DNA of 50,497 nt from Sulfurimonas sp. (lineage in GTDB: Bacteria; Campylobacterota; Campylobacteria; Campylobacterales; Sulfurimonadaceae): assembly GCA_013791885.1 (NCBI GenBank), contig VMSZ01000026.1:1-50497 (forward strand). The letters are read 5' to 3'. Under the pieces are notes generated by a model. The model was not told where the DNA came from and did no database searches. It saw only the letters and a list, made by a program, of their open reading frames with translations. Numbering within the stretch: position 1 is the stretch's first letter; the number at the start of each line of letters is the position of its first letter. This document shows, in pieces, positions 32,763 to 44,437 of the stretch. Made by a program: the position numbers and the translations under genes.

Positions 32763-33378
32763 GAGCGTAGACTCGACACAGATATATCTTAAACAATCAC
32801 TCTCCAGTGGAAAGTTAAAAGCCCCTGTAGCTGTTTGTGCAAAAGTTCAAACGCGGGGTATAGGAAGCAGGGAAAATGAATGGATAGGTTTAGATGGAAA
32901 TCTTTTTTTATCTTTTGCTCTTTCATTAGATGATTTGCCGCAAGATTTGAAATTGGAATCGTGTTCCTTGTATTTTTCACATATTTTAAAAGAAATTTTG
33001 AATAATTTAGGTTCTAAAGTTTGGCTGAAATGGCCGAATGATTTTTATTTGGATGAATTTAAAATAGGTGGAATGATTACAAATATAAGCAATAACACCA
33101 TAATTTGTGGGGTTGGGTTAAATTTAGTTGAATCTCCTGAAAACTTTTCAAAGATAGATATAGAAATAGATATAAAAAATTTATTAGAATTGTATTTTAA
33201 AAATGTAGAAAAAAAAAGTTCATGGAAGCAAGTTTTTAGTAAATATGAGTTAGAATTTTACAGGAACCAAAACTTTTTTACACATAAAAATAATTTAAAA
33301 ATTTCTTTAGGCAATGCCATACTTCAGTGCGATGGCTCGATAATCAGTAACGGCGAGAGGATGTATAGTTTAAGATGA
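32743..33378 (+). CDS. birA: Biotin--[acetyl-CoA-carboxylase] ligase
   Basis: BirA activates biotin as biotinyl-AMP and attaches it to carboxylase proteins. The 211-residue protein begins at the catalytic domain (LESVDSTQIYL), with TRGIGSRENEW, LKWPNDFYL and KIGGMITN visible. There is no N-terminal DNA-binding domain, so it is not a repressor, and the C-terminal domain is short. The ATG at 32743 fits the family; an upstream in-frame ATG (32725) is also possible. Its stop overlaps the parA start. Confidence 0.9.
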   Translation: MKILYLESVDSTQIYLKQSLSSGKLKAPVAVCAKVQTRGIGSRENEWIGLDGNLFLSFALSLDDLPQDLKLESCSLYFSHILKEILNNLGSKVWLKWPNDFYLDEFKIGGMITNISNNTIICGVGLNLVESPENFSKIDIEIDIKNLLELYFKNVEKKSSWKQVFSKYELEFYRNQNFFTHKNNLKISLGNAILQCDGSIISNGERMYSLR

Positions 33379-34157
33379 GTGAAGTAATTGTAATAGCAAA
33401 TCAAAAGGGTGGGGTTGGTAAGACAACTACTGCTGTGAATCTAGCCGCGTCTTTAGCTGTTGCAGAAAAAAAGGTGCTCTTAATCGACTCAGATCCACAA
33501 GCAAACGCAACAACATCCCTTGGATTTCATAGAAATGATTATGAATTCAATATTTACCATGTTCTTATCGGGACAAAAAAGTTAAAAGACATAATTTTAA
33601 AATCTGATTTGCCGACTCTGCATCTTGCCCCTTCAAATATTGGTTTGGTTGGGATTGAAAAAGAGTACTATGATGCAGACAATGCTAAAGGCAGAGAGCT
33701 TATCCTTAAAAATGCCATTGCAAATGTAAGAAAAGATTATGATTATATTATTATAGATTCTCCACCGGCACTTGGGCCTATGACAATCAATGCGTTATCA
33801 GCTTCAAACTCCGTAATTATACCGATTCAATGCGAATTTTTTGCGCTTGAGGGCTTGGCGCAACTTTTAAATACGGTCAAATTGGTTCGTAAATCAATCA
33901 ATCCAAAATTAAATATTCTTGGTTTTTTGCCTACAATGTACAGTTCTCAAAATAACCTTTCAAAGCAGGTGTATGCAGACTTAAGACAACATTTTAAAAC
34001 AAAACTTTTTAAAGATGAAAATGAAAAATATATTGTGGTGCCTAGAAATGTAAAATTGGCTGAATCTCCATCTTTTGGAAAACCGGCAATTTTATATGAT
34101 GTAAAATCTATAGGCTCCATAGCGTATCAAAATTTAGCACAGGCAATTATGAGATGA
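33375..34157 (+). CDS. parA: Chromosome partitioning ATPase ParA/Soj
   Basis: This ATPase moves ParB-parS complexes during chromosome segregation. The 260-residue protein has the deviant Walker A KGGVGKTTTAVN, SDPQANATTSLG and IIDSPPALGPMT. There is no N-terminal helix-turn-helix, as is usual for chromosomal ParA. It overlaps both birA and parB by 4 bases. Confidence 0.96.
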   Translation: MSEVIVIANQKGGVGKTTTAVNLAASLAVAEKKVLLIDSDPQANATTSLGFHRNDYEFNIYHVLIGTKKLKDIILKSDLPTLHLAPSNIGLVGIEKEYYDADNAKGRELILKNAIANVRKDYDYIIIDSPPALGPMTINALSASNSVIIPIQCEFFALEGLAQLLNTVKLVRKSINPKLNILGFLPTMYSSQNNLSKQVYADLRQHFKTKLFKDENEKYIVVPRNVKLAESPSFGKPAILYDVKSIGSIAYQNLAQAIMR

Positions 34158-34999
34158 AAGCACAGGCTTTAGGCAGAGGATTAGATGCACTTTTTGGAGA
34201 AATTGATGAAGCGTATAGCAATGAGGGAACAAAAAAACAGGATGCTGTTTTGGAACTTTCACTCAAAGAGATTCGACCAAACCCATTTCAGCCAAGAAAA
34301 TCTTTTGATGATGAATCTCTTTTAGAATTAGCTGAATCAATTAAAAAAGATGGTTTAATTCAGCCGATTGTAGTGAGTGAAGATATAGACGGATATATTT
34401 TAATAGCGGGTGAGAGAAGACTCCGTGCCTCAAAGCTTGCAAAATTAAAGACAATAAAGGCTATTTTACTCAATTCTGATGAGCAGAAAATGAGACAGTA
34501 CGCTCTTATTGAAAATATTCAAAGAGAAGAATTAAACGCAATTGAACTAGCTGAAGCATATGGAGAACTACTCAAGATTCATGAGTTTACACATGATGAA
34601 CTCTCTTTAATGATACATAAAAGCAGAGCACATATTACAAACAGTTTGAGACTTCTGCAACTTTCGATAAAAACACAAAGAGCTTTGATTGAAAAAAAGA
34701 TTACGGCCGGCCATGCAAAAGTTTTGGTAGGTTTGGATGAAAAAGACCAACAGCTTATGGTGAATTCTATTGTAGGGCAGAAGCTGAGCGTAAGAGATGT
34801 TGAGTCTATGATTAAAAACATGAAAGACGAAGCACCAGCTAAAGTTCCAAATATTGTGAAAGCTAGCTATGATTTTTCAAAACTCAGAAATAAAGTGGAT
34901 TTTTTAGGTTTTAGATGTAAATCATCTAAAAATCAGTTTACAATTGAGTTTGAAAACGAAGAAGAAATAGAAAGTTTTCTAAACTACCTCAATAAATAA
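34154..34999 (+). CDS. parB: Chromosome partitioning protein ParB/Spo0J
   Basis: ParB binds parS and spreads as a CTP-dependent clamp. The 281-residue protein begins with AQALGRGLDALFGE, as is typical. It has the CTPase motif GERRLRASKLA, the region NPFQPRKSF, and a helix-turn-helix near residues 150-185 (SLMIHKSRAHITNSLRLL). The C-terminal dimerisation domain follows. I saw no convincing parS site in this window. Confidence 0.95.
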   Translation: MKAQALGRGLDALFGEIDEAYSNEGTKKQDAVLELSLKEIRPNPFQPRKSFDDESLLELAESIKKDGLIQPIVVSEDIDGYILIAGERRLRASKLAKLKTIKAILLNSDEQKMRQYALIENIQREELNAIELAEAYGELLKIHEFTHDELSLMIHKSRAHITNSLRLLQLSIKTQRALIEKKITAGHAKVLVGLDEKDQQLMVNSIVGQKLSVRDVESMIKNMKDEAPAKVPNIVKASYDFSKLRNKVDFLGFRCKSSKNQFTIEFENEEEIESFLNYLNK

Positions 35000-35094
35000 T
35001 TTAAAAGTGTCACATTTTATTCCAAATCTTATCAAAGTTATAAAATATTTTAAATTTTACAGCCACTTTAACTATCCTTTCAATTTTGTCATAG

Positions 35095-35100
35095 TATAAT
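35095..35100 (+). promoter_or_regulatory. -10 box of the ATP synthase operon
   Basis: TATAAT, preceded by GTCATAG, lies 22 bp before the first ATP synthase gene, after a 95-bp AT-rich gap following parB. AGGAGG directly precedes the start codon. Confidence 0.5.
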
Positions 35101-35122
35101 TTCGCAACTTTTAGGAGGTGCT

Positions 35123-35545
35123 ATGTTAGATATAAACCCAATACTGCTTTTGGCAACATTCGTTGTATTTCTTTCTCTTATCGCCGTTCTTAACAGTTGG
35201 CTCTATAACCCATTGTTCGCATATATGAATAAACGTGATGATGACATTAAAAAAGACCTAGAAAAAGTAGGCTCAAATGATAATGAAATCAACGAATTGA
35301 ATTCAAAAGCGAAATCTATAGTTATGAATGCTAAATTGGAAGCTTCGGCCCTAAGAGAAAAAGTTATTGCGGATGCTAAAGAATTAGCAGAAAGTAAGTT
35401 AGAGACAAGACGTGCAGAATTGGCTAAGGAATATTTAGAATTTGAGCAAACACTTGCTAAATCTAAAGAAGAATTAACAAGCGACTTAATGTCTCAAGTT
35501 CCATTGTTTAAAGAAGCTGTTAAAGCTAAATTTAATCAGATATAA
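35123..35545 (+). CDS. atpF': ATP synthase F0 subunit b'
   Basis: This is one of two b-type peripheral stalk subunits. The 140-residue protein has one N-terminal membrane helix (residues 5-27) and then a long charged coiled coil. The pair b' plus b replaces the b homodimer of E. coli and is usual in Campylobacterota. The start has a perfect AGGAGG ribosome binding site. Confidence 0.9.
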   Translation: MLDINPILLLATFVVFLSLIAVLNSWLYNPLFAYMNKRDDDIKKDLEKVGSNDNEINELNSKAKSIVMNAKLEASALREKVIADAKELAESKLETRRAELAKEYLEFEQTLAKSKEELTSDLMSQVPLFKEAVKAKFNQI

Positions 35546-35555
35546 AGGATGTTTT

Positions 35556-36068
35556 GTGAGTAGAATTTTAGTATTAATGCTAATGATATCAACTTTTGCA
35601 TTTGCATCTGATGCAGAGCACGCTGGTACGGATATAATCCAAAGAACAGTAAACTTTGCATTATTCGCTGGTCTAGTTTGGTATTTAGTAGCTGAGCCTG
35701 TAAAAAATTATTTTACATCAAGAAGTCAGGCAATTGCTGATGAATTGAAAAAGGTGCAAGACAAGTTAAATGAGTCAATAGCTCTTAGAAAAGAAGCTTT
35801 AGTAAAGATATCTGATGCAGAAAAATTTGCAGAAGAGTTAGCAATAACGTCAAAGAAAGAGAATAAAATCATTGGTGATAATATTCTTTTACAAAATGAA
35901 GCTGACTTAGAAAACTTATTAAAACAGTACAAGACATCAACTGATTTCGAACAAAGAAAAATGGTTCGCAAAGTTGTTGAAGAGGTACTTGACGTAGTAT
36001 TAAGTCAAAGTAGTGATGGTTTTGATAAAGAAGCTATGGCAAATGTTATCTTAAAGAAGGTGGCATAA
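35556..36068 (+). CDS. atpF: ATP synthase F0 subunit b
   Basis: The second peripheral stalk subunit is 170 residues, with a signal-like hydrophobic N-terminus (MSRILVLMLMISTFAFASDA), then the true membrane helix (about 28-45) and a long coiled coil. The start codon is GTG, with AAAGGA upstream. The leader peptide-like N-terminus before the membrane helix is typical of epsilonproteobacterial AtpF. Confidence 0.92.
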   Translation: MSRILVLMLMISTFAFASDAEHAGTDIIQRTVNFALFAGLVWYLVAEPVKNYFTSRSQAIADELKKVQDKLNESIALRKEALVKISDAEKFAEELAITSKKENKIIGDNILLQNEADLENLLKQYKTSTDFEQRKMVRKVVEEVLDVVLSQSSDGFDKEAMANVILKKVA

Positions 36069-36069
36069 C

Positions 36070-36603
36070 ATGGAAGAATTAATTGCAAAAAGATATATTA
36101 AAGCACTTACAAGTGGTTCTGATGTAGCATCAATAGAAAATATGACTACAATTTTTACTGCATTAGCTCATTCGTTTAAAAATGATAAATTTGTAAGTAT
36201 TGTTAACAATCCGAATGTAAACAGTAATGACAAATTGAACATTTTATTAGATGCTGTTAAATCTGCAAACTCTAATAACATAAACAATTTTATAAAACTT
36301 CTTGTTGAAAATAAGCGCATAGATATTATCCCTGCAATCGCTGCAGAGTTAAAGAAAAGCTTATCAAACGCAACGAAATCTTATAATGGACTTGTTTATA
36401 GTGACAGCGATATTGACTCAAGTGTGATTGAGCAATTAAGTAGTGGTTTAAGTAAAAAATTTGATTCTAATATTTCATTAACATTTGTTAAAGATGATTT
36501 TAATGGGATTAAAGTAAATGTAGAGAGCCTTGGAATAGAGATTAATTTTTCTAAATCAAGAATCAATAGTCAAATTATAGAACACATAGTAAAAGCAATT
36601 TAA
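36070..36603 (+). CDS. atpH: ATP synthase F1 subunit delta
   Basis: Delta joins the peripheral stalk to the F1 head. The 177-residue protein starts LIAKRYIKAL, the family N-terminal helix. The C-terminal part ends with an amphipathic segment around GIEINFSKSRINSQIIEHI. It starts one base after the atpF stop. Confidence 0.92.
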   Translation: MEELIAKRYIKALTSGSDVASIENMTTIFTALAHSFKNDKFVSIVNNPNVNSNDKLNILLDAVKSANSNNINNFIKLLVENKRIDIIPAIAAELKKSLSNATKSYNGLVYSDSDIDSSVIEQLSSGLSKKFDSNISLTFVKDDFNGIKVNVESLGIEINFSKSRINSQIIEHIVKAI

Positions 36604-36627
36604 CTTTCAACGAGAGGAGAACAAATA

Positions 36628-38145
36628 GTGGTAGCAAAAATTCAAGCTGATGAAATCAGCTCAATAATTAAAGAACGTATCGATAACTTTGAATTAAGTG
36701 TTGATATTAACGAAATTGGAAAAATTGTTTCTTATGCAGATGGCGTTGCAAAAGTTTACGGACTTAGTAATGTAATGGCTGGAGAAATGGTAGAGTTCGA
36801 AGATGGAACAAGAGGTTTAGTAATGAATCTTGAAGAAAGCAACGTTGGTGTTGTTATTCTTGGCGCTGGTTCTGGACTTCGCGAGGGTATGTCTGTAAAA
36901 AGACTTGGCCGTCTTCTTCGTGTTCCAGTTGGTGATGCTCTTTTAGGTCGTGTTGTAAATGCACTTGGTGAGCCAATTGATGGTAAAGGTCCGATTGAAA
37001 CAACTGAAACTCGTTTCGTTGAAGAAAAAGCGCCTGGAATTATGGATAGAAAATCTGTTCATGAGCCATTAGCAACTGGTATTAAAGCTATTGATGCACT
37101 TGTTCCAATTGGCCGTGGTCAAAGAGAACTTATCATTGGTGACAGACAAACTGGTAAAACTACAGTAGCTCTCGATGCAATTATCAATCAAAAAGGTAAT
37201 GGTGTTGTTTGTGTATACGTAGCTATCGGTCAAAAAGAGTCTACAATTGCACAAATCGTTCGTCGTTTAGAAGACCATGGTGCTCTTGAATACACTATCA
37301 TCGTTTCTGCTACAGGTGCAGAAGCTGCTGCTCTTCAATTTTTAGCTCCATATACTGGTGTTACAATGGCTGAGTACTTCCGTGATAACGCAAGACATGG
37401 TCTAATTGTATATGATGATTTATCTAAACATGCAGTAGCATACCGTGAAATGTCACTTATTCTTCGTCGCCCTCCAGGCCGTGAAGCATACCCAGGTGAC
37501 GTTTTCTATGTACACTCTCGTTTACTAGAGCGTGCTGCAAAATTAAGTGATGAAAAGGGAGCTGGTTCTTTAACTGCACTTCCAATCATTGAAACACAAG
37601 CTGGGGACGTTGCGGCGTATATTCCAACAAATGTTATCTCTATCACTGATGGACAAATATTTTTAGAAACAGATCTTTTCAACTCGGGTGTTCGTCCGGC
37701 GATTAACGTTGGTCTTTCAGTTTCTCGTGTTGGTGGTGCTGCTCAAATTAAAGCAACAAAACAAGTAGCAGGTACATTAAGACTTGATCTTGCACAATAC
37801 CGTGAACTTCAAGCATTTGCTCAATTTGCATCTGATTTGGATGAAGTTTCTCGTAAGCAACTAGAACGTGGACAAAGAATGGTAGAAGTTTTAAAACAAG
37901 GACCTTTCTCTCCGCTCTCAGCTGAAAAACAAGTTATGATTATATTCGCAGGTAATGAAGGTTTCTTAGATGATATGAGCCCGTCAAACGTTGTTCGTTT
38001 TGAAGCTGAAATGTATCCGTTTATTGAAGCGTCTTATCCTCAAATCTTTGATAACATTAGAAGTTCTTCAAAAGTAGATGATGATACTAAAGCACTTATG
38101 ATTAAAGCACTTGAAGAGTTCAAAGCTACTTTTGTAGCGGCATAA
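36628..38145 (+). CDS. atpA: ATP synthase F1 subunit alpha
   Basis: Alpha is the non-catalytic nucleotide-binding subunit. The 505-residue protein has the N-terminal [15 protein letters not shown], Walker [16 protein letters not shown] near residue 170 and the [16 protein letters not shown] stretch. The start is GTG, backed by GAGAGGAGA. Codons look optimised compared with neighbours, as expected for a highly expressed gene. Confidence 0.98.
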   Translation: MVAKIQADEISSIIKERIDNFELSVDINEIGKIVSYADGVAKVYGLSNVMAGEMVEFEDGTRGLVMNLEESNVGVVILGAGSGLREGMSVKRLGRLLRVPVGDALLGRVVNALGEPIDGKGPIETTETRFVEEKAPGIMDRKSVHEPLATGIKAIDALVPIGRGQRELIIGDRQTGKTTVALDAIINQKGNGVVCVYVAIGQKESTIAQIVRRLEDHGALEYTIIVSATGAEAAALQFLAPYTGVTMAEYFRDNARHGLIVYDDLSKHAVAYREMSLILRRPPGREAYPGDVFYVHSRLLERAAKLSDEKGAGSLTALPIIETQAGDVAAYIPTNVISITDGQIFLETDLFNSGVRPAINVGLSVSRVGGAAQIKATKQVAGTLRLDLAQYRELQAFAQFASDLDEVSRKQLERGQRMVEVLKQGPFSPLSAEKQVMIIFAGNEGFLDDMSPSNVVRFEAEMYPFIEASYPQIFDNIRSSSKVDDDTKALMIKALEEFKATFVAA

Positions 38146-38155
38146 GGAAAACTTT

Positions 38156-40455
<2,300 letters not shown>

Positions 40456-40474
40456 TCTATACTAAAGGACTGAC

Positions 40475-40867
40475 ATGGATAAGTTTAAACTTGAAATTCT
40501 GACTCCTAATGGCCTCATTTTTAATGACGAGGTTGTTAGCGTAGTTCTCCCTGGTGAAGAGGGAGAGTTCGGCGTATTAGCACATCATGCTTCTCTGACA
40601 ACTTTGTTAGAAGCGGGTGTTGTTGATGTTGAAAGAGAAGATAAATCAGTCGAATCTATTTTAATAAACTGGGGCGTAGCTCAAGTTGATGAAGAAAAAG
40701 TAATTGTTTTAGTTGAAGGTGCTGTAGCTATTCGTGGTGAGAGTGAAGGTGCAATTGCAAAAGCACTTGAAGACGCTAAAGAGCTTATTAAAGATATTGC
40801 CGATTCTAATCCGGCAATAGCTTCTGTATCGGCAAAAATAGAATCTGCTGCACAAAAACTATTTTAA
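40475..40867 (+). CDS. atpC: ATP synthase F1 subunit epsilon
   Basis: Epsilon regulates the rotor. The 130-residue protein has the N-terminal beta sandwich (LEILTPNGLIFNDEV, LPGEEGEFGVLAHHA) and a C-terminal helical part. It is the last ATP synthase gene here; the ring and a subunits (atpE, atpB) are not in this window. tolQ starts 3 bp after its stop, so the Tol genes may be co-transcribed. Confidence 0.95.
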   Translation: MDKFKLEILTPNGLIFNDEVVSVVLPGEEGEFGVLAHHASLTTLLEAGVVDVEREDKSVESILINWGVAQVDEEKVIVLVEGAVAIRGESEGAIAKALEDAKELIKDIADSNPAIASVSAKIESAAQKLF

Positions 40868-40870
40868 GCA

Positions 40871-41437
40871 ATGATAAATAATTTAATAGATTTTTACATT
40901 AAAAGTCATCCGGTTACTTTGGGTGTACTGGCTCTTTTGTCAGTATACTTCATTGTACTTAATTGGGTGTTTTTCTACCGCTATTTTTATATAAATGCTT
41001 GGTTGGCCAAAGAGAGTAATTCACTTGAATCTTTACTTCTGGGTTCTTCATCGGTGAGTCATAATTCTTTTTTAAATAACTTTATAAAAGCCAGCGCAAG
41101 TGTTTCGAAGCAACTTTTAGATTTAAGTATGCTTGCTGCGACTAAAGAAGCTACAAAAGGTTTAGCTGTATTGTCAGTTTTTTCATCAACAACACCATTT
41201 ATTGGTCTGTTTGGAACGGTTGTTTCTATCCTTGATACTTTTACGCATATTGGTCAAAGTAGTGGAGGTATGTCTATTATTTCAAGTGGCGTTTCAGATG
41301 CACTTGTTGCTACTGCTTCTGGTATTTTTGTTGCTATATTTGCATATACTTATCATCAAATATTGAAAAGAAAATCGTATGAATTGATAAGCATTTTACA
41401 AATGCAAACAGATGCAATTTTAGCTCGTAGGGTTTAA
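40871..41437 (+). CDS. tolQ: TolQ/ExbB-type proton channel protein
   Basis: TolQ forms the proton channel that powers the Tol-Pal system during cell division. The 188-residue protein has three membrane helices, with the conserved stretch FIGLFGTVVSILDTF and the later ISSGVSDALVATASGIFVAI. TolQ rather than ExbB is assigned because tolR, tolA, tolB and pal follow directly. Confidence 0.92.
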   Translation: MINNLIDFYIKSHPVTLGVLALLSVYFIVLNWVFFYRYFYINAWLAKESNSLESLLLGSSSVSHNSFLNNFIKASASVSKQLLDLSMLAATKEATKGLAVLSVFSSTTPFIGLFGTVVSILDTFTHIGQSSGGMSIISSGVSDALVATASGIFVAIFAYTYHQILKRKSYELISILQMQTDAILARRV

Positions 41438-41439
41438 TT

Positions 41440-41829
41440 ATGTACAATTGGGACGATTCCCCGGAATTAAATATTACACCTTTGGTAGATGTTATGTTAG
41501 TACTTTTAGCTATATTAATGGTTATAGCTCCAAATATAGTTTATGAAGAAAATATAAAATTGCCACAAGGTTCTACATCAAAACAACTCTCAAAAATACC
41601 GCCTGTTCATATTACAGTAGATAAAGATTTAAATGTGAAAATCAATAAGGATACTTATTTGCTAAACGATTTTATGGATAATTTTTCCCTTTATGCAACT
41701 AATTTGGATAAAAAAGCAACTGTACTCATTAGTGCAGATAAAACTTTAGATTATGGTGTTGTTATGTCTGTATTGGCTGCTGTTAAACAAGCCAGGTTTA
41801 CTGAGGTATCATTAGCTACCAATGGCTAG
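41440..41829 (+). CDS. tolR: TolR/ExbD-type protein
   Basis: TolR couples the TolQ channel to the envelope. The 129-residue protein has a single membrane helix with the essential Asp in ITPLVDVMLVLLAILMV near the N-terminus. The periplasmic domain ends with SVLAAVKQARFTEVSLAT. It overlaps tolA by 8 bases. Confidence 0.93.
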   Translation: MYNWDDSPELNITPLVDVMLVLLAILMVIAPNIVYEENIKLPQGSTSKQLSKIPPVHITVDKDLNVKINKDTYLLNDFMDNFSLYATNLDKKATVLISADKTLDYGVVMSVLAAVKQARFTEVSLATNG

Positions 41830-42463
41830 AAATAATTATTATTTTTATGTGAGTGGTTTAATATCACTCTCTCTCTTTATATTCATCCTATCTCTTTTTA
41901 TATATATGATGTTTGTAACATCTCAAATAAAAACTTACGGGCTTACAAAGCAGGATTATATATCTATTTCATTAGAGACACCTACTGTAGAAACAAAAAC
42001 GGTAAGTAAGCCTGTCAATACTCCTCCTCAGGAAGTTAAAAGTGTTGAAAAATCTAAAACTATTGACGTTGCAGATCTTTTTAGTGATGTACCAGCAAAA
42101 ATAGTTAAAAAAGAAAAACCAAAACCTGAAAACTCAAAGCGTATTGAGGAAATTCAAAAAAATAAATCAAAATCTGAAACGAAAGAAGTACAGTCTTTCG
42201 CAGAAAAAGTAAAAAATCTGGACAAAGCAGAAAAAGCTGATAAAACTACAAAGACATCAGCTGGTGAGGAAGTAAATGAATATATTGCTAAAATTCAAGG
42301 TTTAGTTTATGAAAATTTTAATCCGCCTGTTAATACTGAGGGAAATAGTGTAAAAGTTCTTATAACTTTAAGTCCTTTGGGAAAAGTTGAAGATTTTAGG
42401 ATTTTGTCTTATTCCGGAAATGACGCTCTTAACGAGGAGTGCGATATGGTAAAAAAAGATTAG
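41822..42463 (+). CDS. tolA: TolA-like energy transducer, zero-frame product (C-terminus truncated)
   Basis: The zero-frame ORF of 213 residues has an N-terminal membrane helix (about 10-34), a Lys/Glu-rich periplasmic linker, and the start of a TonB/TolA C-terminal domain (YIAKIQGLVYENFNPP, then SVKVLITLSPLGKVEDF). It stops inside that domain at TAG 42461, just after a run of seven A. The -1 frame continues without a stop for 27 residues to TAG at 42538-42540 and supplies the missing end of the domain. Either the A7 tract is a slippery site or there is a one-base indel, biological or from sequencing. Position between tolR and tolB supports the TolA identity. Confidence 0.85.
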   Translation: MARNNYYFYVSGLISLSLFIFILSLFIYMMFVTSQIKTYGLTKQDYISISLETPTVETKTVSKPVNTPPQEVKSVEKSKTIDVADLFSDVPAKIVKKEKPKPENSKRIEEIQKNKSKSETKEVQSFAEKVKNLDKAEKADKTTKTSAGEEVNEYIAKIQGLVYENFNPPVNTEGNSVKVLITLSPLGKVEDFRILSYSGNDALNEECDMVKKD

Positions 42464-42540
42464 AAAATGTTTTATTCCCTATCAATCCAGAGGGAAAAAG
42501 AAGTACTAACATAGTCATTTTGACATCACAAAAGGAGTAG
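42434..42540 (+). other. tolA: Putative -1 frameshift cassette and tolA C-terminal extension
   Basis: The slippery heptamer A AAA AAA (42451-42457) is in the correct phase (zero-frame codons AAA AAA). A Shine-Dalgarno-like GAGGAG (42434-42439) lies 11 bases upstream, and a TTCCCT/AGGGAA stem (42475-42496) lies downstream. This arrangement resembles dnaX. Slipping -1 continues at AGA 42457 and reads RLENVLFPINPEGKRSTN onward to the TAG at 42538-42540, giving a 239-residue protein. The end of the extension contains the tolB ribosome binding site (AAAGGAG). Confidence 0.6.
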
Positions 42541-42542
42541 TT

Positions 42543-43793
42543 TTGAAAATATTTTTTTCAATATTGTTGTTGTTTAGTCTATCATTTGCAAGTGATGCAA
42601 CTATAGAAGTTATAAAAAAAGTTGATTCTCTTCCATCAATAGCAGTGGAAGATGCTTCAGTAAGTTATGATCAAAGTTTTAAAATGAAGTTTTTTAAAAC
42701 TTTGATTGCAGATTTAAATGTTTTATCGATATTGAATGTAGACAGATATTATCGCACAAATAATTTTGATGCCTCAAATGTTGTAGTTGAAAATAAAGAT
42801 TTCAACTACGTATTAAGATATAAATTATTTCAGGGTGACAACAACTCGTTAAATGTACAGATGATACTTCTAAAAAATAATCAGCAAGTACTTGGGAAAA
42901 ACTATAAAGTATCAAATGATAAAATACATGTTTTTGTTTCTCATGCTATGGCTTATGATATTAATGAGTACATGGGTGAGTCATCTGTTGCTTGGATGAA
43001 GAAAAAAGTTATTTTTGCAAAAAATATAGCCCCTAAAAGAACAGAAATTATTATTTCAGATTATACTTTAGCCTACACACATGTAATTGTCAGCGGTGGA
43101 TTTAATATATTTCCTAAATGGGCAAACCAAGAGCAAAGTGCTTTTTATTATACATCACTTGACAATAAAAAACCTACACTTATGTATGTTGATGTTAAAA
43201 CAGGAAATAAAAAAAGTATACTCTCATCTGATGGCATGATGGTCTGTTCCGATGTAAGCGATGATGCGAAGACACTTCTTTTAACGATGGCACCAGATGG
43301 ACAGCCTGATGTTTTTTCTTATAATGTAGGTACGAAGAGACAAAAAAGAATTACCACGTTTAAAGGGATTGATGTTAACGGCCAATTTATTGAGAATAAC
43401 AAAATTGCGTTTGTCTCAGAAAGAATGGGTTATCCAAATATATTTACGACTGATGTGAATGGCGGGAGTGTAGAACAACTGGTTTATTATGGTAATAGTA
43501 ATTCGTCATGTAGTGCAAATGGAGAGTATATCGTGTATAAAGCGAGAGAAAGTTCAAGTGCGTATTCTGCAAATACATTTAACCTGCATTTAATTTCTAC
43601 TAAGTCAGATTCCATAAGAAGATTGACGGCCGGTGGAGTGAATGAATTTCCTAGATTTTCTAAAGATGGAGATGCTATTATTTACATAAAAAACTACCAA
43701 GCTCAAAGTTCTATAGGAATTATAAGATTAAACCACAACAGAAACTTCCTTTTCCCACTTTCTAGCGGCCGTATACAGTCCATGGATTGGTAG
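42543..43793 (+). CDS. tolB: Tol-Pal system beta-propeller protein TolB
   Basis: TolB is a periplasmic protein that binds Pal. The 416-residue precursor has a signal peptide (MKIFFSILLLFSLSFA), an N-terminal alpha/beta domain and a C-terminal six-bladed propeller (repeats such as FPKWANQEQSAFYYTS, NKIAFVSERMGYPNIF and FPRFSKDGDAIIYI). The start codon is TTG, supported by AAAGGAG seven bases upstream. A terminator follows. Confidence 0.93.
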   Translation: MKIFFSILLLFSLSFASDATIEVIKKVDSLPSIAVEDASVSYDQSFKMKFFKTLIADLNVLSILNVDRYYRTNNFDASNVVVENKDFNYVLRYKLFQGDNNSLNVQMILLKNNQQVLGKNYKVSNDKIHVFVSHAMAYDINEYMGESSVAWMKKKVIFAKNIAPKRTEIIISDYTLAYTHVIVSGGFNIFPKWANQEQSAFYYTSLDNKKPTLMYVDVKTGNKKSILSSDGMMVCSDVSDDAKTLLLTMAPDGQPDVFSYNVGTKRQKRITTFKGIDVNGQFIENNKIAFVSERMGYPNIFTTDVNGGSVEQLVYYGNSNSSCSANGEYIVYKARESSSAYSANTFNLHLISTKSDSIRRLTAGGVNEFPRFSKDGDAIIYIKNYQAQSSIGIIRLNHNRNFLFPLSSGRIQSMDW

Positions 43794-43800
43794 TTTGCGG

Positions 43801-43820
43801 GGGGTTTAGTAACCCCTTTA
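43801..43820 (+). terminator. Intrinsic terminator after tolB
   Basis: GGGGTT-TAGT-AACCCC followed by TTTAT, 7 bp after the tolB stop codon. It ends the atp/tol transcript, or part of it, before the pal promoter. Confidence 0.7.
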
Positions 43821-43848
43821 TAAATTGTCAAAAAATTGCAAAATTTTC

Positions 43849-43879
43849 TTGACATAATTTGTTTTTATTCTGCTATAAT
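43849..43879 (+). promoter_or_regulatory. pal: Promoter of pal
   Basis: TTGACA (43849-43854) and TATAAT (43874-43879, preceded by TGC as in an extended -10) are separated by 19 bases. This is one of the best promoters in the window, fitting an abundant lipoprotein. Confidence 0.65.
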
Positions 43880-43909
43880 TCTGCAAATTTAATTTTGAGG
43901 AACTCAAAT

Positions 43910-44434
43910 ATGAAAAACGTAATTCTTTCTGGTGTTGTTGCAACACTTCTTGTTTTTAGTGGATGTGCTGATAAAGAGCCTGTAGTGGACAATAGTGATT
44001 TAAATAAGCAAGTTGTTCAGGAAGTTGCTCCAGTTCAAGCAGTTGCTGCTGATAATGGTGATATGATGACTGACGCTATGCGTATGGCTGCTCTTGAAAA
44101 AGAACTTGCTACAGTATACTTTGCATTTGACAAATATGACATTGTTGGTGACAACACAAGTAAAGTTTCTAATGATGCATCAGTATTAAACGCTCAAGCT
44201 AGTGCTTATGGTATTAAACTTGAAGGTAACTGTGATGAGTGGGGTAGTGATGAGTACAATATCGCACTTGGTTTAAAAAGAGCTGATGCAGTTAAAAAAG
44301 CTTTAGTATCTGAAGGTGTAAGTGAAAGTCGTATTTCTATGGTTAGTTATGGCGAAAGCAATCCAACTTGTTCTGATAAAACAAAAGAATGTTGGTCTCA
44401 AAATCGTCGTGTAGATTTCAAACTTCTTCCATAA
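43910..44434 (+). CDS. pal: Peptidoglycan-associated lipoprotein Pal
   Basis: Pal anchors the outer membrane to peptidoglycan. The 174-residue precursor starts MKNVILSGVVATLLVFSGC with the lipobox Cys at 19. The OmpA-like domain has VYFAFDKYDI, GNCDEWGSDEYN and ISMVSYGESNP. The start at 43910 has GAGGA upstream; a longer reading frame beginning at 43859 would include the promoter and is rejected. Confidence 0.95.
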   Translation: MKNVILSGVVATLLVFSGCADKEPVVDNSDLNKQVVQEVAPVQAVAADNGDMMTDAMRMAALEKELATVYFAFDKYDIVGDNTSKVSNDASVLNAQASAYGIKLEGNCDEWGSDEYNIALGLKRADAVKKALVSEGVSESRISMVSYGESNPTCSDKTKECWSQNRRVDFKLLP

Positions 44435-44437
44435 TCG

